From NCBI RefSeq assembly GCF_004920405.1, contig NZ_RFLV01000001.1, positions 1,116,001 through 1,180,000 of the forward strand: a stretch of DNA of 64,000 nt, read 5' to 3'. Below, one piece after another: positions 1 through 8,403 of this stretch (position 1 is its first letter; each line of letters opens with the position of its first letter). The notes below the pieces were generated by a model, which ran no database searches, was not told the DNA's origin, and saw only the letters and a list, made by a program, of their open reading frames with translations. Both the position numbers and the translations under genes were made by a program. This DNA is from Pseudomonas leptonychotis. GTDB lineage: Bacteria > Pseudomonadota > Gammaproteobacteria > Pseudomonadales > Pseudomonadaceae.

Positions 1-6
1 GCCTTT

Positions 7-432
7 ATGCGTAGCAAGGGCGTATTGCAGACCGAAATCGAGCTGGTGGTGCCGTTCTTCGACGTCGACATGATGGACGTGGTCTGGCACGGCCATTACG
101 TCAAATACTTCGAAGAGGCGCGCTGCGCCCTACTCGACAAACTCGGCCACAACTACCGACAAATGCGCGACGCCGGCTACGCCTGGCCGGTCATCGACCT
201 GCAGGTGCGCTATATCCGTGGCGCGCAATTCGGCCAGCGCATCACCGTGCGCGCCGACCTGGTGGAGTGGGAAAACCGCCTGAAGATCAACTACCTGGTC
301 AGCGACGCCGCTACAGGCGAGCGCATGACTCGCGGCAGCAGCGTGCAAGTAGCAGTGGAAATCGCCACCCGCGAGATGCAGTTTGTTTCACCCAAGGTGC
401 TGACCGACGCCGTTGAAAAGGTGCTGGCGTGA
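7..432 (+). CDS. apeK: Aryl-polyene cluster thioesterase (hot-dog, 4HBT family)
   Basis: A 141-residue single-domain hot-dog protein of the 4-hydroxybenzoyl-CoA thioesterase / YbgC family. The family active-site segment is seen near residues 17-31 (FFDVDMMDVVWHGHYV); Asp21 aligns with the catalytic Asp of 4HBT enzymes. Place in an APE operon suggests it releases acyl chains or edits stalled acyl-ACP during polyene synthesis. The stop codon overlaps the GTG start of the next gene (GTGA), implying translational coupling. The window begins six bases before this ATG, so a more upstream start cannot be excluded. The symbol follows the published APE nomenclature as I remember it; the family assignment is firm, the exact letter less so. 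Confidence 0.82.
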   Translation: MRSKGVLQTEIELVVPFFDVDMMDVVWHGHYVKYFEEARCALLDKLGHNYRQMRDAGYAWPVIDLQVRYIRGAQFGQRITVRADLVEWENRLKINYLVSDAATGERMTRGSSVQVAVEIATREMQFVSPKVLTDAVEKVLA

Positions 433-1160
433 ACAATCTTTGGGCCGGATTAAGCCGTGCGCTCAGCACCGTAGGTTGGGTTGAGCGTCGCGATACCCAA
501 CGCGGTGCTGGCCTCGTAGTCTGGATGAAATCCGGGAAACGTTCTCCGGCCTTACCCCGCTCCCGGATTGCATCCGGGCTACAGCTGGCGTTTCTGCTGC
601 TTCTGGCATCCGATGCTTATGCCTTCGACCTCGACCAGCTCAGCACCCAGCTGGCCAAGCCGGCCGTGGTGCGCGGTCCGCTGATTCAGGAAAAACACCT
701 GCGCGCCTTGCCGCAGCCGCTGACCAGCCGTGGCCAGTTCGTTCTCAGCCGCGATCTCGGCCTGCTTTGGCAGCTGCAAAGCCCGCTCAAGCAGGATTAC
801 CGCATCGACAACCAGGGCATTGCCAAGCGCACGTCCAGTGGCTGGCAACAGCAGCCCGGACAGGATGTCGCGGCGCAACAGAGCCGGCTGTTTCTCGCCG
901 TACTCAAGGGCGATCACAGTGGCCTGGCGCGGGATTTCGAGCTGCAATTGAGCGGCACATCTGAAGCCTGGCAGCTACGCCTGGTGCCGAACTCGGTGTT
1001 GCTCAAACAGATATTCAGCCGCATCCAGATCGACGGCGGCGCGCTGGTGCAGCGCATCGAGCTGCATGAAACCCAGGGCGACCACAGCGTGCTGCGCTTG
1101 CCTGAAAGCCAGGCCGGCGATGCTTTGAGCGAGCAGGAGCAACGCGACTTTGCGCAGTGA
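429..1160 (+). CDS. LolA-like outer-membrane lipoprotein carrier protein (APE cluster)
   Basis: A 243-residue periplasmic carrier related to LolA, regularly found next to the MMPL exporter in APE clusters, where it is thought to shuttle the lipid-linked pigment across the periplasm. The mature domain starts after a hydrophobic signal core (LAFLLLLASDAYA) that lies about 50-65 residues from the GTG start, unusually far in. The intervening stretch (bases 464-582) is made of two Pseudomonas-type palindromic repeats read in frame. Without them the N terminus would be a normal signal peptide. GTG at 429 overlaps the previous stop, supporting that start; I see no better start just before the hydrophobic core. 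Its end overlaps the exporter gene by 11 bases. Confidence 0.75.
   Translation: MNNLWAGLSRALSTVGWVERRDTQRGAGLVVWMKSGKRSPALPRSRIASGLQLAFLLLLASDAYAFDLDQLSTQLAKPAVVRGPLIQEKHLRALPQPLTSRGQFVLSRDLGLLWQLQSPLKQDYRIDNQGIAKRTSSGWQQQPGQDVAAQQSRLFLAVLKGDHSGLARDFELQLSGTSEAWQLRLVPNSVLLKQIFSRIQIDGGALVQRIELHETQGDHSVLRLPESQAGDALSEQEQRDFAQ
464..582 (+). repeat. Two REP-like palindromes inside the LolA-like gene
   Basis: First unit, 464-510: nested stems CAGCACCG (464-471) / CGGTGCTG (503-510) and GTTGGGT (475-481) / ACCCAAC (495-501). Second unit: 516-537 pairs with 561-582 as a 22-base inverted repeat with three mismatches, carrying the GTAGYCYGGATG...CATCCGGGCTAC pattern common between Pseudomonas genes. 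Both are read through by the LolA-like coding frame. Confidence 0.8.
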
Positions 1161-3504
1161 GCGCTGGCTGCCGCGTGGCTTTTTGCTGCTGCTCGTCGGC
1201 CTGCTGGCGCTTGCCGTCTGGCAGTGGCGTAACGGCCCGCCCGTAGCCGCCGATATGCTCGCGCTATTGCCCGCTGGCAGCGGCGACGCTCTGGTGCAAC
1301 AGGCCGAGCAGCGTATGCAGGAGCCGCTCAACCGCGACCTGTTGCTACTGATCGGTCACCCGCAACGCGAGCAGGCGATTGCCCTCGCGCAGCAGGTGGG
1401 CGAGCAGTGGCGCGGCAGTGGGCGCTTCGCTCAGGTGCAGTGGAGCGTCGACAGCGACCTCGCGGCGCTGCGCGATTACCTGCGCAGCAACCGCCTGGCC
1501 CTGCTGCCGACAGCAGATCGCCAACTGTTGCTGGAACACCCGCAACAACTACTCGAACAACGCGCCGCCCAGCTGTTCGATACATTCGCCGGTTTCAGCC
1601 TGCTGCCCATCGAACAAGATTGGCTGGGCCTGGGCGTGCGTGCGCAGCAGGCGCTGAACCCCGGCAGCCGCATCCAGGCCGACCTGAGCAGCGGTGCACT
1701 GCTGCTAGAAGAGCCGGGCATGACCTGGGCCCTGCTACGCGCCAGCGCCCAGGGCAGCGCCTTTGATATGCAAGAACCGCCGCTGATTGCCGCGCAAGTC
1801 GCCGCTACCCGCGCGCAGATCGAAACCGCCGGCGGACAACTGCTAGCCGCCGGTGGCGTGCTATACGCCGCCGCTGGCCAGGCCAAAGCCACCCGCGAGA
1901 TCAGCCTGATTGGCGGCGGCGCCACCCTCGGTACGTTGCTGCTCTTACTGCTGGCCTTCCGCCGCGTGCGCGTGCTGATCAGTCTGCTGCCGATTGGCAT
2001 GGCGCTACTGGCTGGCTGCACCGCCTGCGTGCTGGTGTTCGGCCAGATCAACGCCCTGACTCTGGTGCTGGGCGCCAGCCTGGTCGGGGTCGCCGCCGAC
2101 TACCCGCAACACTACTTGAGTAAAAGCTGGAGCAACGCCGAAGGCAGCGAAGGCTGGAGCAGCTGGGGCGCGCTGCGTGCCACCCTGCCGGGCCTGAGCC
2201 TGAGCCTGGGCACCAATCTGATCGGCTACCTGGCGCTGGCTTTTACTCCGTTTCCGGCGCTGACCCAGGTCGCCCTGTTCTCGGCCGCCGGATTGATCGC
2301 CGCCTACCTCTGCTCGGTGTGCCTGCTGCCAGCCTGGCTCAAGGGGCTGCGTCTACGCCCATCGCCCAGCCTGCTCAGCCTTAGCCAACGCTTGCTGACC
2401 AGTCGGGCACGCCTGTTAGGCAAAATAGGCAGCGCACCGCTACTAGCGCTGTTATTGCTGTTCTGCGCCGGCGGCCTGTGGCAGTTGCACAGCCAGAACG
2501 ACCTGCGTCAATGGTTGGGTAAAGAGCCGCAATTGCTCGCCGAAGCTCAGCGCATCGCCGAGCTCACCGGCCAACAGCCCACCAGCCAGTTCTTCCTGGT
2601 GCGCGCCGCCAATATGCAGCAACTGCTGGAGCGTCAGGCGGCGCTAAGCCAGCGCCTCGATCAGGCGGTACAGAACGGCCAGTTACGCGACTACCGCGCC
2701 CTTAGCCAGCTGGTCGCACCCGACAGCCAATTGCAGGAGCTGCGCGCCGCACTGCGCGAACTGCCGCAGCACTGGCAACCCCTGCTCGACCTGGGCATTC
2801 CGCCAGCCGCGCTGCACAGCGAACTGCTGGCGCTCCAACAGAACAACCAGGCGAGCCTGGAGCAAGCCCTTGCCAGCCCCCTGGGTGAGGCCTGGCGACC
2901 GCTCTGGCTGGGGAACCATAGTGAAGACGGAGCCGAGAGCGTGGCCGGGTTGGTCAGCCTGCAAGGACTGAGCAACAGCACCCGCCTCAACCCGCTGGTC
3001 GAGGGCCTGCCAGGCGTACAGCTGGTCGATCGGATCAGCGAACTCAACGCGCTGTTTAGCGCCACCCAACTTAGCGCCGCTGAACTGAAACTGCTGTCCT
3101 CAATCGCCATCCTGTTATTGCTGTGCCTGCCATTCGGCCTCGGCGGCGCGCTGCGGGTGGTCTGCCTACCACTGCTGGCGGCGCTGGCGGCGCTGGCCTG
3201 CCTCGGTTGGCTGGGCCAGCCGCTAACGCTGTTCAGTTTGTTCGGCCTGCTGCTGATCACCGCCATCGGCGTCGATTACGCCATCCTCATGCGCGAGAAC
3301 ATCGGCGGGCCGGCCGTCAGCCTGCTCGGCACCCTGCTCTCGGCGCTGACCAGCTGGCTGTCGTTCGGCCTGCTGCTGATCAGCGATACACCAGCGATTG
3401 CCAACTTCGGCCTGGCGATCAGCCTCGGCCTGCTGTTTTGCTTTCTGCTCGCGCCTTGGGCCGGCACCCAGCAAGCCCGACATAACCAGGCGCAAACGAC
3501 ATGA
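1150..3504 (+). CDS. MMPL/RND-family exporter of the aryl-polyene cluster
   Basis: A 784-residue inner-membrane protein with the duplicated MMPL layout: one N-terminal membrane helix, a periplasmic domain (about residues 30-250), a block of five or so helices, then the same arrangement repeated. The second helix block (about 655-775) carries GVDYAILMRENI, matching the first-half segment GVAADYPQHYLSK; these are the proton-relay helices of the family. APE clusters carry one such exporter, thought to move the polyene lipid out of the inner membrane with the LolA-like protein. The only fitting start is TTG at 1150, inside the end of the previous gene, so expression probably depends on coupling. 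It overlaps the next gene by ATGA. Confidence 0.83.
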   Translation: MRSERWLPRGFLLLLVGLLALAVWQWRNGPPVAADMLALLPAGSGDALVQQAEQRMQEPLNRDLLLLIGHPQREQAIALAQQVGEQWRGSGRFAQVQWSVDSDLAALRDYLRSNRLALLPTADRQLLLEHPQQLLEQRAAQLFDTFAGFSLLPIEQDWLGLGVRAQQALNPGSRIQADLSSGALLLEEPGMTWALLRASAQGSAFDMQEPPLIAAQVAATRAQIETAGGQLLAAGGVLYAAAGQAKATREISLIGGGATLGTLLLLLLAFRRVRVLISLLPIGMALLAGCTACVLVFGQINALTLVLGASLVGVAADYPQHYLSKSWSNAEGSEGWSSWGALRATLPGLSLSLGTNLIGYLALAFTPFPALTQVALFSAAGLIAAYLCSVCLLPAWLKGLRLRPSPSLLSLSQRLLTSRARLLGKIGSAPLLALLLLFCAGGLWQLHSQNDLRQWLGKEPQLLAEAQRIAELTGQQPTSQFFLVRAANMQQLLERQAALSQRLDQAVQNGQLRDYRALSQLVAPDSQLQELRAALRELPQHWQPLLDLGIPPAALHSELLALQQNNQASLEQALASPLGEAWRPLWLGNHSEDGAESVAGLVSLQGLSNSTRLNPLVEGLPGVQLVDRISELNALFSATQLSAAELKLLSSIAILLLLCLPFGLGGALRVVCLPLLAALAALACLGWLGQPLTLFSLFGLLLITAIGVDYAILMRENIGGPAVSLLGTLLSALTSWLSFGLLLISDTPAIANFGLAISLGLLFCFLLAPWAGTQQARHNQAQTT

Positions 3505-4652
3505 CCATCGCTCTGGCCTGGCTGGCGTTGCTCGCATTGTTTGCCCTGGCGACCTGGCTGGGTAAACACCTGCGCCTGATCCCGATTGTCAGCCAGTTGC
3601 TGCTGGCCACTTTGGGCCTGCCGTTGCTGATGCTGTGGACCACGCCGCTGGGTTTGGGCGCCCGCGAGCTGCTCGCACCGGTGTGGCTGGAGCCCTTGTA
3701 TGGCGTGGCCTTCTGTCTGCTGCTGGGGCATATCCTCAGTGATGTGGTCGACCTGCAACTTGAACCCGGTAGCCTGCAGATCGCCCTGCCGAGCTTCTTC
3801 ATCCCCTTCTTCTGCGGCCTGGCTTGCGCTTTCTGGCTGCTGCCGGCGCAGAGCGGCCTGGCCGATATCGCCGTGGGCTTGCTGTTTGCCCTAACCGCCA
3901 TTCCGGTGCTGTTTCTCTACTTGCAACACCTCGGCTACCCAGCGGCCAAGATTCGCCAGTTGCTGCAAGCGGCCATCATCATGGATGTGCTGTGTTGGCT
4001 GATCTTCGGCCTGGCCCAGGGCAGCAGCGACCCGACCTCCTTGCTCTGGCCCCTGCTGGCCGCCGCCCTACCGCTGCTGTTGAAGCTGCTGCCGCTGCGT
4101 TCGGCGCGGCTCAATGGCAGCTGCTTTCTCATCCTGTTGCTGGTGATGCAGCAACTGCAGCTGAATGCCCTGGTGTTCGGCATCGCCTACCTGTTACTGC
4201 TCACGGCCCTGCGTTTGCCTTTGCGCTTGCCGCTACCCGCCGGATTACTGCGCTGGCTGCAAACCTGGCTGGCGGTGCCGCTGACTCTGGCCTTTGGCCT
4301 GCTGCAGATCGACTGGCACGACGCTTGGCTGGGGTATTCTGCCTGGCAGTTTGCAGCCCTGTTGCTACTCCCCATCATCAGCAAACTGGTCGGTAACTGG
4401 CTAGGGCTGAGCTGGGCCGCCGGACAACGCCACGCTTATGCCGGGCAGTGGCGCGAAAGCCTGTTGTTGAATACCCGCGGCCTGACTGAAATCATCTTTA
4501 TCAATCTGCTGCTGCAACAGCAGATAATCAGCCCAGCACTGTATTTCGCCCTGATGCTGATGGGCCTGATTTCGACCCTGTTACCGGCCCTGGCCGGTGC
4601 TTACCCAAACGCCGTCACGCATGAGGCCAGAAGCCGCTATGAAGTCTCTTGA
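3501..4652 (+). CDS. CPA2-antiporter-like membrane protein within the APE operon
   Basis: A 383-residue, almost wholly hydrophobic protein with roughly 11-12 predicted helices. Two stretches resemble CPA2 cation/proton antiporters: LTAIPVLFLYLQHLG (131-145) running into AAIIMDVLCW (157-166), the helix that carries the paired ion-binding acids in NapA/Kef proteins, and NTRGLTEIIFINL (324-336) near the C terminus. The usual DD or ND pair reads MD (Met161-Asp162), so one acidic ligand is absent. No TrkA-N domain follows, unlike Kef proteins. Position between the exporter and the halogenase-like gene, with ATGA overlap upstream, suggests a role in pigment transport or local ion balance; that is inference, and the transported ion is unknown. 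Confidence 0.6.
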   Translation: MTIALAWLALLALFALATWLGKHLRLIPIVSQLLLATLGLPLLMLWTTPLGLGARELLAPVWLEPLYGVAFCLLLGHILSDVVDLQLEPGSLQIALPSFFIPFFCGLACAFWLLPAQSGLADIAVGLLFALTAIPVLFLYLQHLGYPAAKIRQLLQAAIIMDVLCWLIFGLAQGSSDPTSLLWPLLAAALPLLLKLLPLRSARLNGSCFLILLLVMQQLQLNALVFGIAYLLLLTALRLPLRLPLPAGLLRWLQTWLAVPLTLAFGLLQIDWHDAWLGYSAWQFAALLLLPIISKLVGNWLGLSWAAGQRHAYAGQWRESLLLNTRGLTEIIFINLLLQQQIISPALYFALMLMGLISTLLPALAGAYPNAVTHEARSRYEVS

Positions 4653-5883
4653 AGTCGAACAACGCCGAGTTGTAGTCATCGGCGCCGGGCCATCCGGGGC
4701 GATTGCCGCGGCGCTGCTCAAGCGCAACGGCCATGACGTGCTGGTACTGGAGCGCCAACGCTTCCCGCGCTTCTCAATTGGCGAGAGCCTGCTGTCGCAC
4801 TGCCTGGACTTCGTCGAAGAAGCCGGGATGCTCGACGCGGTGCGTGCGGCAGGCTTTCAGACCAAACACGGCGCGGCCTTTGGCTGGGGCGAGCGTTATA
4901 CCGAGTTCGATTTTCGCGACACCTTCACCAAAGGCCAAGGCTCGACCTATCAGGTGCTGCGCGCCGACTTCGACAAGCTGCTGGCCGACCAGGCCGAATT
5001 GCAGGGCGTGGAAATCCGCTATGAAGAAGAAATCTTCGCCGTCGACTTCAGCGCTGATTGCCCGCGCCTCAGCGTAAGGCGCTTGGCCGATGGCCATGAA
5101 TATCAGGTCGAATGCGCCTTCGTCCTCGACGGCAGCGGGTATGGCCGCGTGCTGCCGCGCCTGCTCGATCTCGACTTGCCGTCCAACTTCCCAGTGCGCC
5201 AAGCGGTATTCACCCACGTTGAAGACCGCAGCGAAGGTAGCAACTTCGACCGCGAGAAGATTCTGATCAGCACCCACCCCGAACTGCGCGATGTGTGGTT
5301 CTGGACCATCCCGTTCAGCAACGGCCGCTGCTCGGTGGGCGTGGTGGCCGATGCCACCCGCTATCAGGGTCGTCCGGAAGATCTGGATGCCTGCCTCAAG
5401 CAATTCATTGAAGAGACGCCCAGCCTGCACAAGGTGCTGAAAAACGCTGTGTGGGACACTCCGGCGCGGACCATCGGCGGCTACTCAGCCAACGTCAAAA
5501 CCCTGCACGGTCCAGGCTTTGCCCTGCTGGGTAATGCCGCCGAGTTTCTCGACCCGGTGTTCAGCTCCGGCGTGACCATCGCCATGCGCTCTGCGAGCAT
5601 GGCCGCCGGCCTGCTGCATCGTCAGTTGAGCGGTGAGGCGGTGGACTGGGAAGCTGACTTCGCCGTCCCGCTCAAGCGCGGCGTCGACACCTTTCGCGTG
5701 TATGTCGAGGGTTGGTATGACGGCAGCTTCCAGGACGTGATCTATTTCGAGAAGGCCCAGCCGGAAATCCGCCGGATGATCAGCTCGATTCTCGCCGGTT
5801 ACGCCTGGGATGAGAAAAACCCTTACGTCGCCGAGCCGCGCCGCCGCCTGCGGGTGCTTGCCGAACTCTGCGCCACTAATTAA
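4639..5883 (+). CDS. Flavin-dependent halogenase-like oxidoreductase (APE cluster)
   Basis: A 414-residue FAD enzyme. The N-terminal dinucleotide motif GAGPSG is at residues 15-20, with GESLL at 48-52. Two signatures of flavin halogenases are intact: the lysine in GFQTKHGAAFGWG (Lys76) and the W-x-W-x-I-P motif (WFWTIP, 220-225). Enzymes of this type convert FADH2, O2 and halide to an electrophilic halogen on an aromatic ring; close relatives without proven activity are annotated only as NAD(P)/FAD oxidoreductases. Xanthomonadins are brominated aryl polyenes, so a head-group halogenase would make sense here. ATG at 4639 is preferred over 4597 or 4621 because it gives the least overlap with the upstream gene and a normal family N terminus. 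Confidence 0.75.
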   Translation: MKSLEVEQRRVVVIGAGPSGAIAAALLKRNGHDVLVLERQRFPRFSIGESLLSHCLDFVEEAGMLDAVRAAGFQTKHGAAFGWGERYTEFDFRDTFTKGQGSTYQVLRADFDKLLADQAELQGVEIRYEEEIFAVDFSADCPRLSVRRLADGHEYQVECAFVLDGSGYGRVLPRLLDLDLPSNFPVRQAVFTHVEDRSEGSNFDREKILISTHPELRDVWFWTIPFSNGRCSVGVVADATRYQGRPEDLDACLKQFIEETPSLHKVLKNAVWDTPARTIGGYSANVKTLHGPGFALLGNAAEFLDPVFSSGVTIAMRSASMAAGLLHRQLSGEAVDWEADFAVPLKRGVDTFRVYVEGWYDGSFQDVIYFEKAQPEIRRMISSILAGYAWDEKNPYVAEPRRRLRVLAELCATN

Positions 5884-5894
5884 TAAGGATATTT

Positions 5895-6623
5895 ATGAGC
5901 AACCCGGCCGCCACCTACGTCGAGGAAACCCGCTTCGGTTTCTGGTTCTTGCAGAGCCACGTCTGGCAGCACCATGTGCTGCGCGTGGCAATCAATGACC
6001 TGCGCAGCCTGTTCGCAGGCCCGCTACCAGAAGCGCCGGTGTTGCTGGATGTCGGTTGCGGCCAGGGGAAGTCCTTCGGCCTGCTCAATGAGGCGTTCAA
6101 ACCGGCGCGAATAATCGGCCTGGATGCCGACCCGCATAGCCTTGATTGCTCGCGTGCCGAGGCCGAGCGCCTGGGCCTGGAGGTGCAATTGATCGCCAGT
6201 GACTGCGCCGCCATCGACCTACCAGATGCCAGCGTCGACCTGCTGTTCTGCCACCAGACCTTCCACCATCTGGTTGAGCAGGAACAAGCCTTGGCCGAGT
6301 TCTGGCGCGTACTCAAGCCCGGCGGTTATCTGCTGTTTGCCGAATCCACCCAGTACTACATCGATACCTGGGTGATCCGCTGGCTATTCCGTCACCCCAT
6401 GCACGTGCAGAAAACGGCTGATGGCTATCTGGATATGCTGCGCGGCCAAGGCTTTGCGTTCGCAGCCCAGAACATCTCCTACCCCTATCTGTGGTGGAGC
6501 CGCTCCAAGGATTTCGGCCTGCTGGAGCGCTGGGGGCTGCTAAAGCCCAAGCCGGCCGGCCAGCGCAATGAAACCCTGGTCAATGTGGTGGCGCGCAAGC
6601 CACTGGAGGCAACTTCGGCATGA
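5895..6623 (+). CDS. Class I SAM-dependent methyltransferase (APE cluster)
   Basis: A 242-residue Rossmann methyltransferase. Motif I is LLDVGCGQGKS at about residues 51-61, followed by an acidic residue at the next strand (GLDADP) and the post-motif LKPGGYLLFAES. It has no membrane segment. In APE pigments the aryl head is often ring-methylated, and the clusters carry methyltransferases for this; acting on the head group is the likeliest role but not shown by sequence. An AAGGAT ribosome-binding site lies ahead of the ATG, 11 bases after the halogenase-like gene, and the 3' end overlaps the next gene by ATGA. Confidence 0.75.
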   Translation: MSNPAATYVEETRFGFWFLQSHVWQHHVLRVAINDLRSLFAGPLPEAPVLLDVGCGQGKSFGLLNEAFKPARIIGLDADPHSLDCSRAEAERLGLEVQLIASDCAAIDLPDASVDLLFCHQTFHHLVEQEQALAEFWRVLKPGGYLLFAESTQYYIDTWVIRWLFRHPMHVQKTADGYLDMLRGQGFAFAAQNISYPYLWWSRSKDFGLLERWGLLKPKPAGQRNETLVNVVARKPLEATSA

Positions 6624-7120
6624 AGCGCTTCATCCTGCTTGGCCTCGGCCTGCTACTCAGCGCCTGCGCCGCCCGCACGCCGCTGCCGCTAAGCGCGCCA
6701 ACCTTTGGCGCACCACTGCCGGCGGCGCTGCGCGTTGAGCGCCAGCAAGGCGCAGATCAACAGACCTGGTGGCTGGTGGTGCAGGCTGAACAGTCGGCAC
6801 TGCGCTGGTCGCTGTTCGATCCGCTCGGCATGCCCCTGGCACGGCAGCTGCTGGTAGATGGTCAGTGGCGCGCTGACGGCTTGCTACCGCCCAATAGCGA
6901 AGCGCAGGAGCTGTTCGCCGCCCTGCTGTTCGCCCTGACTCCACTCGACAAGCTGCCTGCCAGCTACGCGCCGGACACCTGGCAGCAACTGGCCAACGGC
7001 CAGCGCCGACTGAACCCGCACTGGCTGATCGACTACCACGCGCCGCTGGATTTCACCCTGAGCCAGGCTCAGGTGCTGAGTTACCGGGTCTATGCCCTCG
7101 CCGACAAAGAGATTCCCTGA
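6620..7120 (+). CDS. DUF3261-type lipoprotein of the aryl-polyene cluster
   Basis: A 166-residue predicted lipoprotein: a short charged start (MKRF), a hydrophobic core and the lipobox LLSAC, giving a lipidated Cys at residue 16. The rest has no membrane helix and looks beta-rich. APE clusters regularly carry a DUF3261 lipoprotein beside the ketosynthase genes; it may be the outer-membrane partner of the LolA-like carrier and exporter, in the manner of LolB. This is inference from context. Stop and next start share TGATG. Confidence 0.7.
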   Translation: MKRFILLGLGLLLSACAARTPLPLSAPTFGAPLPAALRVERQQGADQQTWWLVVQAEQSALRWSLFDPLGMPLARQLLVDGQWRADGLLPPNSEAQELFAALLFALTPLDKLPASYAPDTWQQLANGQRRLNPHWLIDYHAPLDFTLSQAQVLSYRVYALADKEIP

Positions 7121-8403
7121 TGCCGGTTTACCTCAACGCACTGGGCCTTAACTGCGCCCTCGGCCAAGGCAAGCAGGCGGTAGCGACGGCCTTGTTCGCC
7201 GGCGATAGCAGCGGCATGCAGGCGCAAAGCGGCTGGGTGACTGAGCGCGCGCTGACCGTCGGTTCGGTGCCAGGCGACCTGCCTGAGTTACCCAAGCTGC
7301 CGGGCCATCCTCCCAGCCGCAACAACCAACTGCTGCTGGCTGCCGCGCTGGAAATCGAGCCCGCGTTGCGTGCCGCCATCGCTCAATTCGGCACCGAGCG
7401 CGTCGCGATTATCCTTGGCACCAGCACCTCAGGTATCGAAGAAGCCAGTCAGAGCATCGCCGAGTACTTCAAGCAGGGCGAGCTGCCCGCGCATTATGAC
7501 TACGCCCAGCAGGAACTGGCTGAGCCGGCGAATTTCCTCAGTGACTGGCTGGGCCTGAGCGGGCCGTGCTTCAGCATTTCCACCGCTTGCACCTCGGGCG
7601 CGCGGGCCCTGCTCAGCGCCCAGCGCCTGCTTAACCTGGGCGTGTGTGATGCGGTGATCTGTGGCGGCGTAGACAGCCTTTGCCGCCTAACCCTCAACGG
7701 TTTTTCCGCCCTGGAAGCGGTCTCGGCCGAACGCTGCAACCCGTTTTCAGTCAACCGTCACGGCATCAATATCGGTGAAGGTGCGGCACTGTTTCTGATG
7801 ACTAAAGAACCCATGAGCAGAGCGCCGCTAGATGGCGCAGCAACCGTACCCCGGAGTGCCACAGCAATCGCCTTGCTTGGTGGCGGCGCCAGCTGCGACG
7901 CCCACCATATTTCCGCACCGCAACCCGATGGCCATGGCGCTCAATCCGCTATGCGCAAAGCGTTGCAGGCGGCAGGCATCAGCGCCACCCAGGTTAATTA
8001 CCTCAACCTGCACGGCACCGCCACCACTCACAACGACGCCATGGAAAGCCTGGCGGTGCAGGCCATCTTCCCGCACGGCGTGCCCTGCTCATCCAGCAAA
8101 CCCATGGTCGGCCACACCCTAGGCGCGGCTGGTGCGCTGGAAGCCGCCTTCTGCTGGCTGACCTTGAGCGAATACAACCCAGAGCATTTGCTGCCCCCAC
8201 ATTTGTGGGACGGTGAGGCTGACCCGAGCTTACCGGCGCTGAACCTGGTGCAAGCTGGCACTCATATAGCCGTTAACCGTCCGCGCCGATTGATGAGTAA
8301 TTCTTTCGCCTTCGGCGGCAACAATATCAGCCTGCTCTTGGGTGAAGAGATGGGTGAAGAGCCGAATGAAGAACACAGCGAAGCGCCAGGAGAACGCGCA
8401 TGA
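7120..8403 (+). CDS. apeO: Beta-ketoacyl-ACP synthase of aryl-polyene synthesis
   Basis: A 427-residue FabF-type ketosynthase with the complete Cys-His-His triad: Cys157 in STACTSG, His298 in LHGTATTHND and His332 in VGHTLGAAG, plus the C-terminal NSFAFGGNN loop. In the E. coli/Xenorhabdus-type systems such an enzyme elongates the polyene on a dedicated ACP, paired with a second, inactive ketosynthase-like subunit encoded upstream. Being first in the run ketosynthase-dehydratase-ketoreductase-ketosynthase places it at the published apeO position. It overlaps neighbours at both ends (TGATG and ATGA), so the four enzymes are probably made in fixed ratio. Confidence 0.85.
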   Translation: MPVYLNALGLNCALGQGKQAVATALFAGDSSGMQAQSGWVTERALTVGSVPGDLPELPKLPGHPPSRNNQLLLAAALEIEPALRAAIAQFGTERVAIILGTSTSGIEEASQSIAEYFKQGELPAHYDYAQQELAEPANFLSDWLGLSGPCFSISTACTSGARALLSAQRLLNLGVCDAVICGGVDSLCRLTLNGFSALEAVSAERCNPFSVNRHGINIGEGAALFLMTKEPMSRAPLDGAATVPRSATAIALLGGGASCDAHHISAPQPDGHGAQSAMRKALQAAGISATQVNYLNLHGTATTHNDAMESLAVQAIFPHGVPCSSSKPMVGHTLGAAGALEAAFCWLTLSEYNPEHLLPPHLWDGEADPSLPALNLVQAGTHIAVNRPRRLMSNSFAFGGNNISLLLGEEMGEEPNEEHSEAPGERA

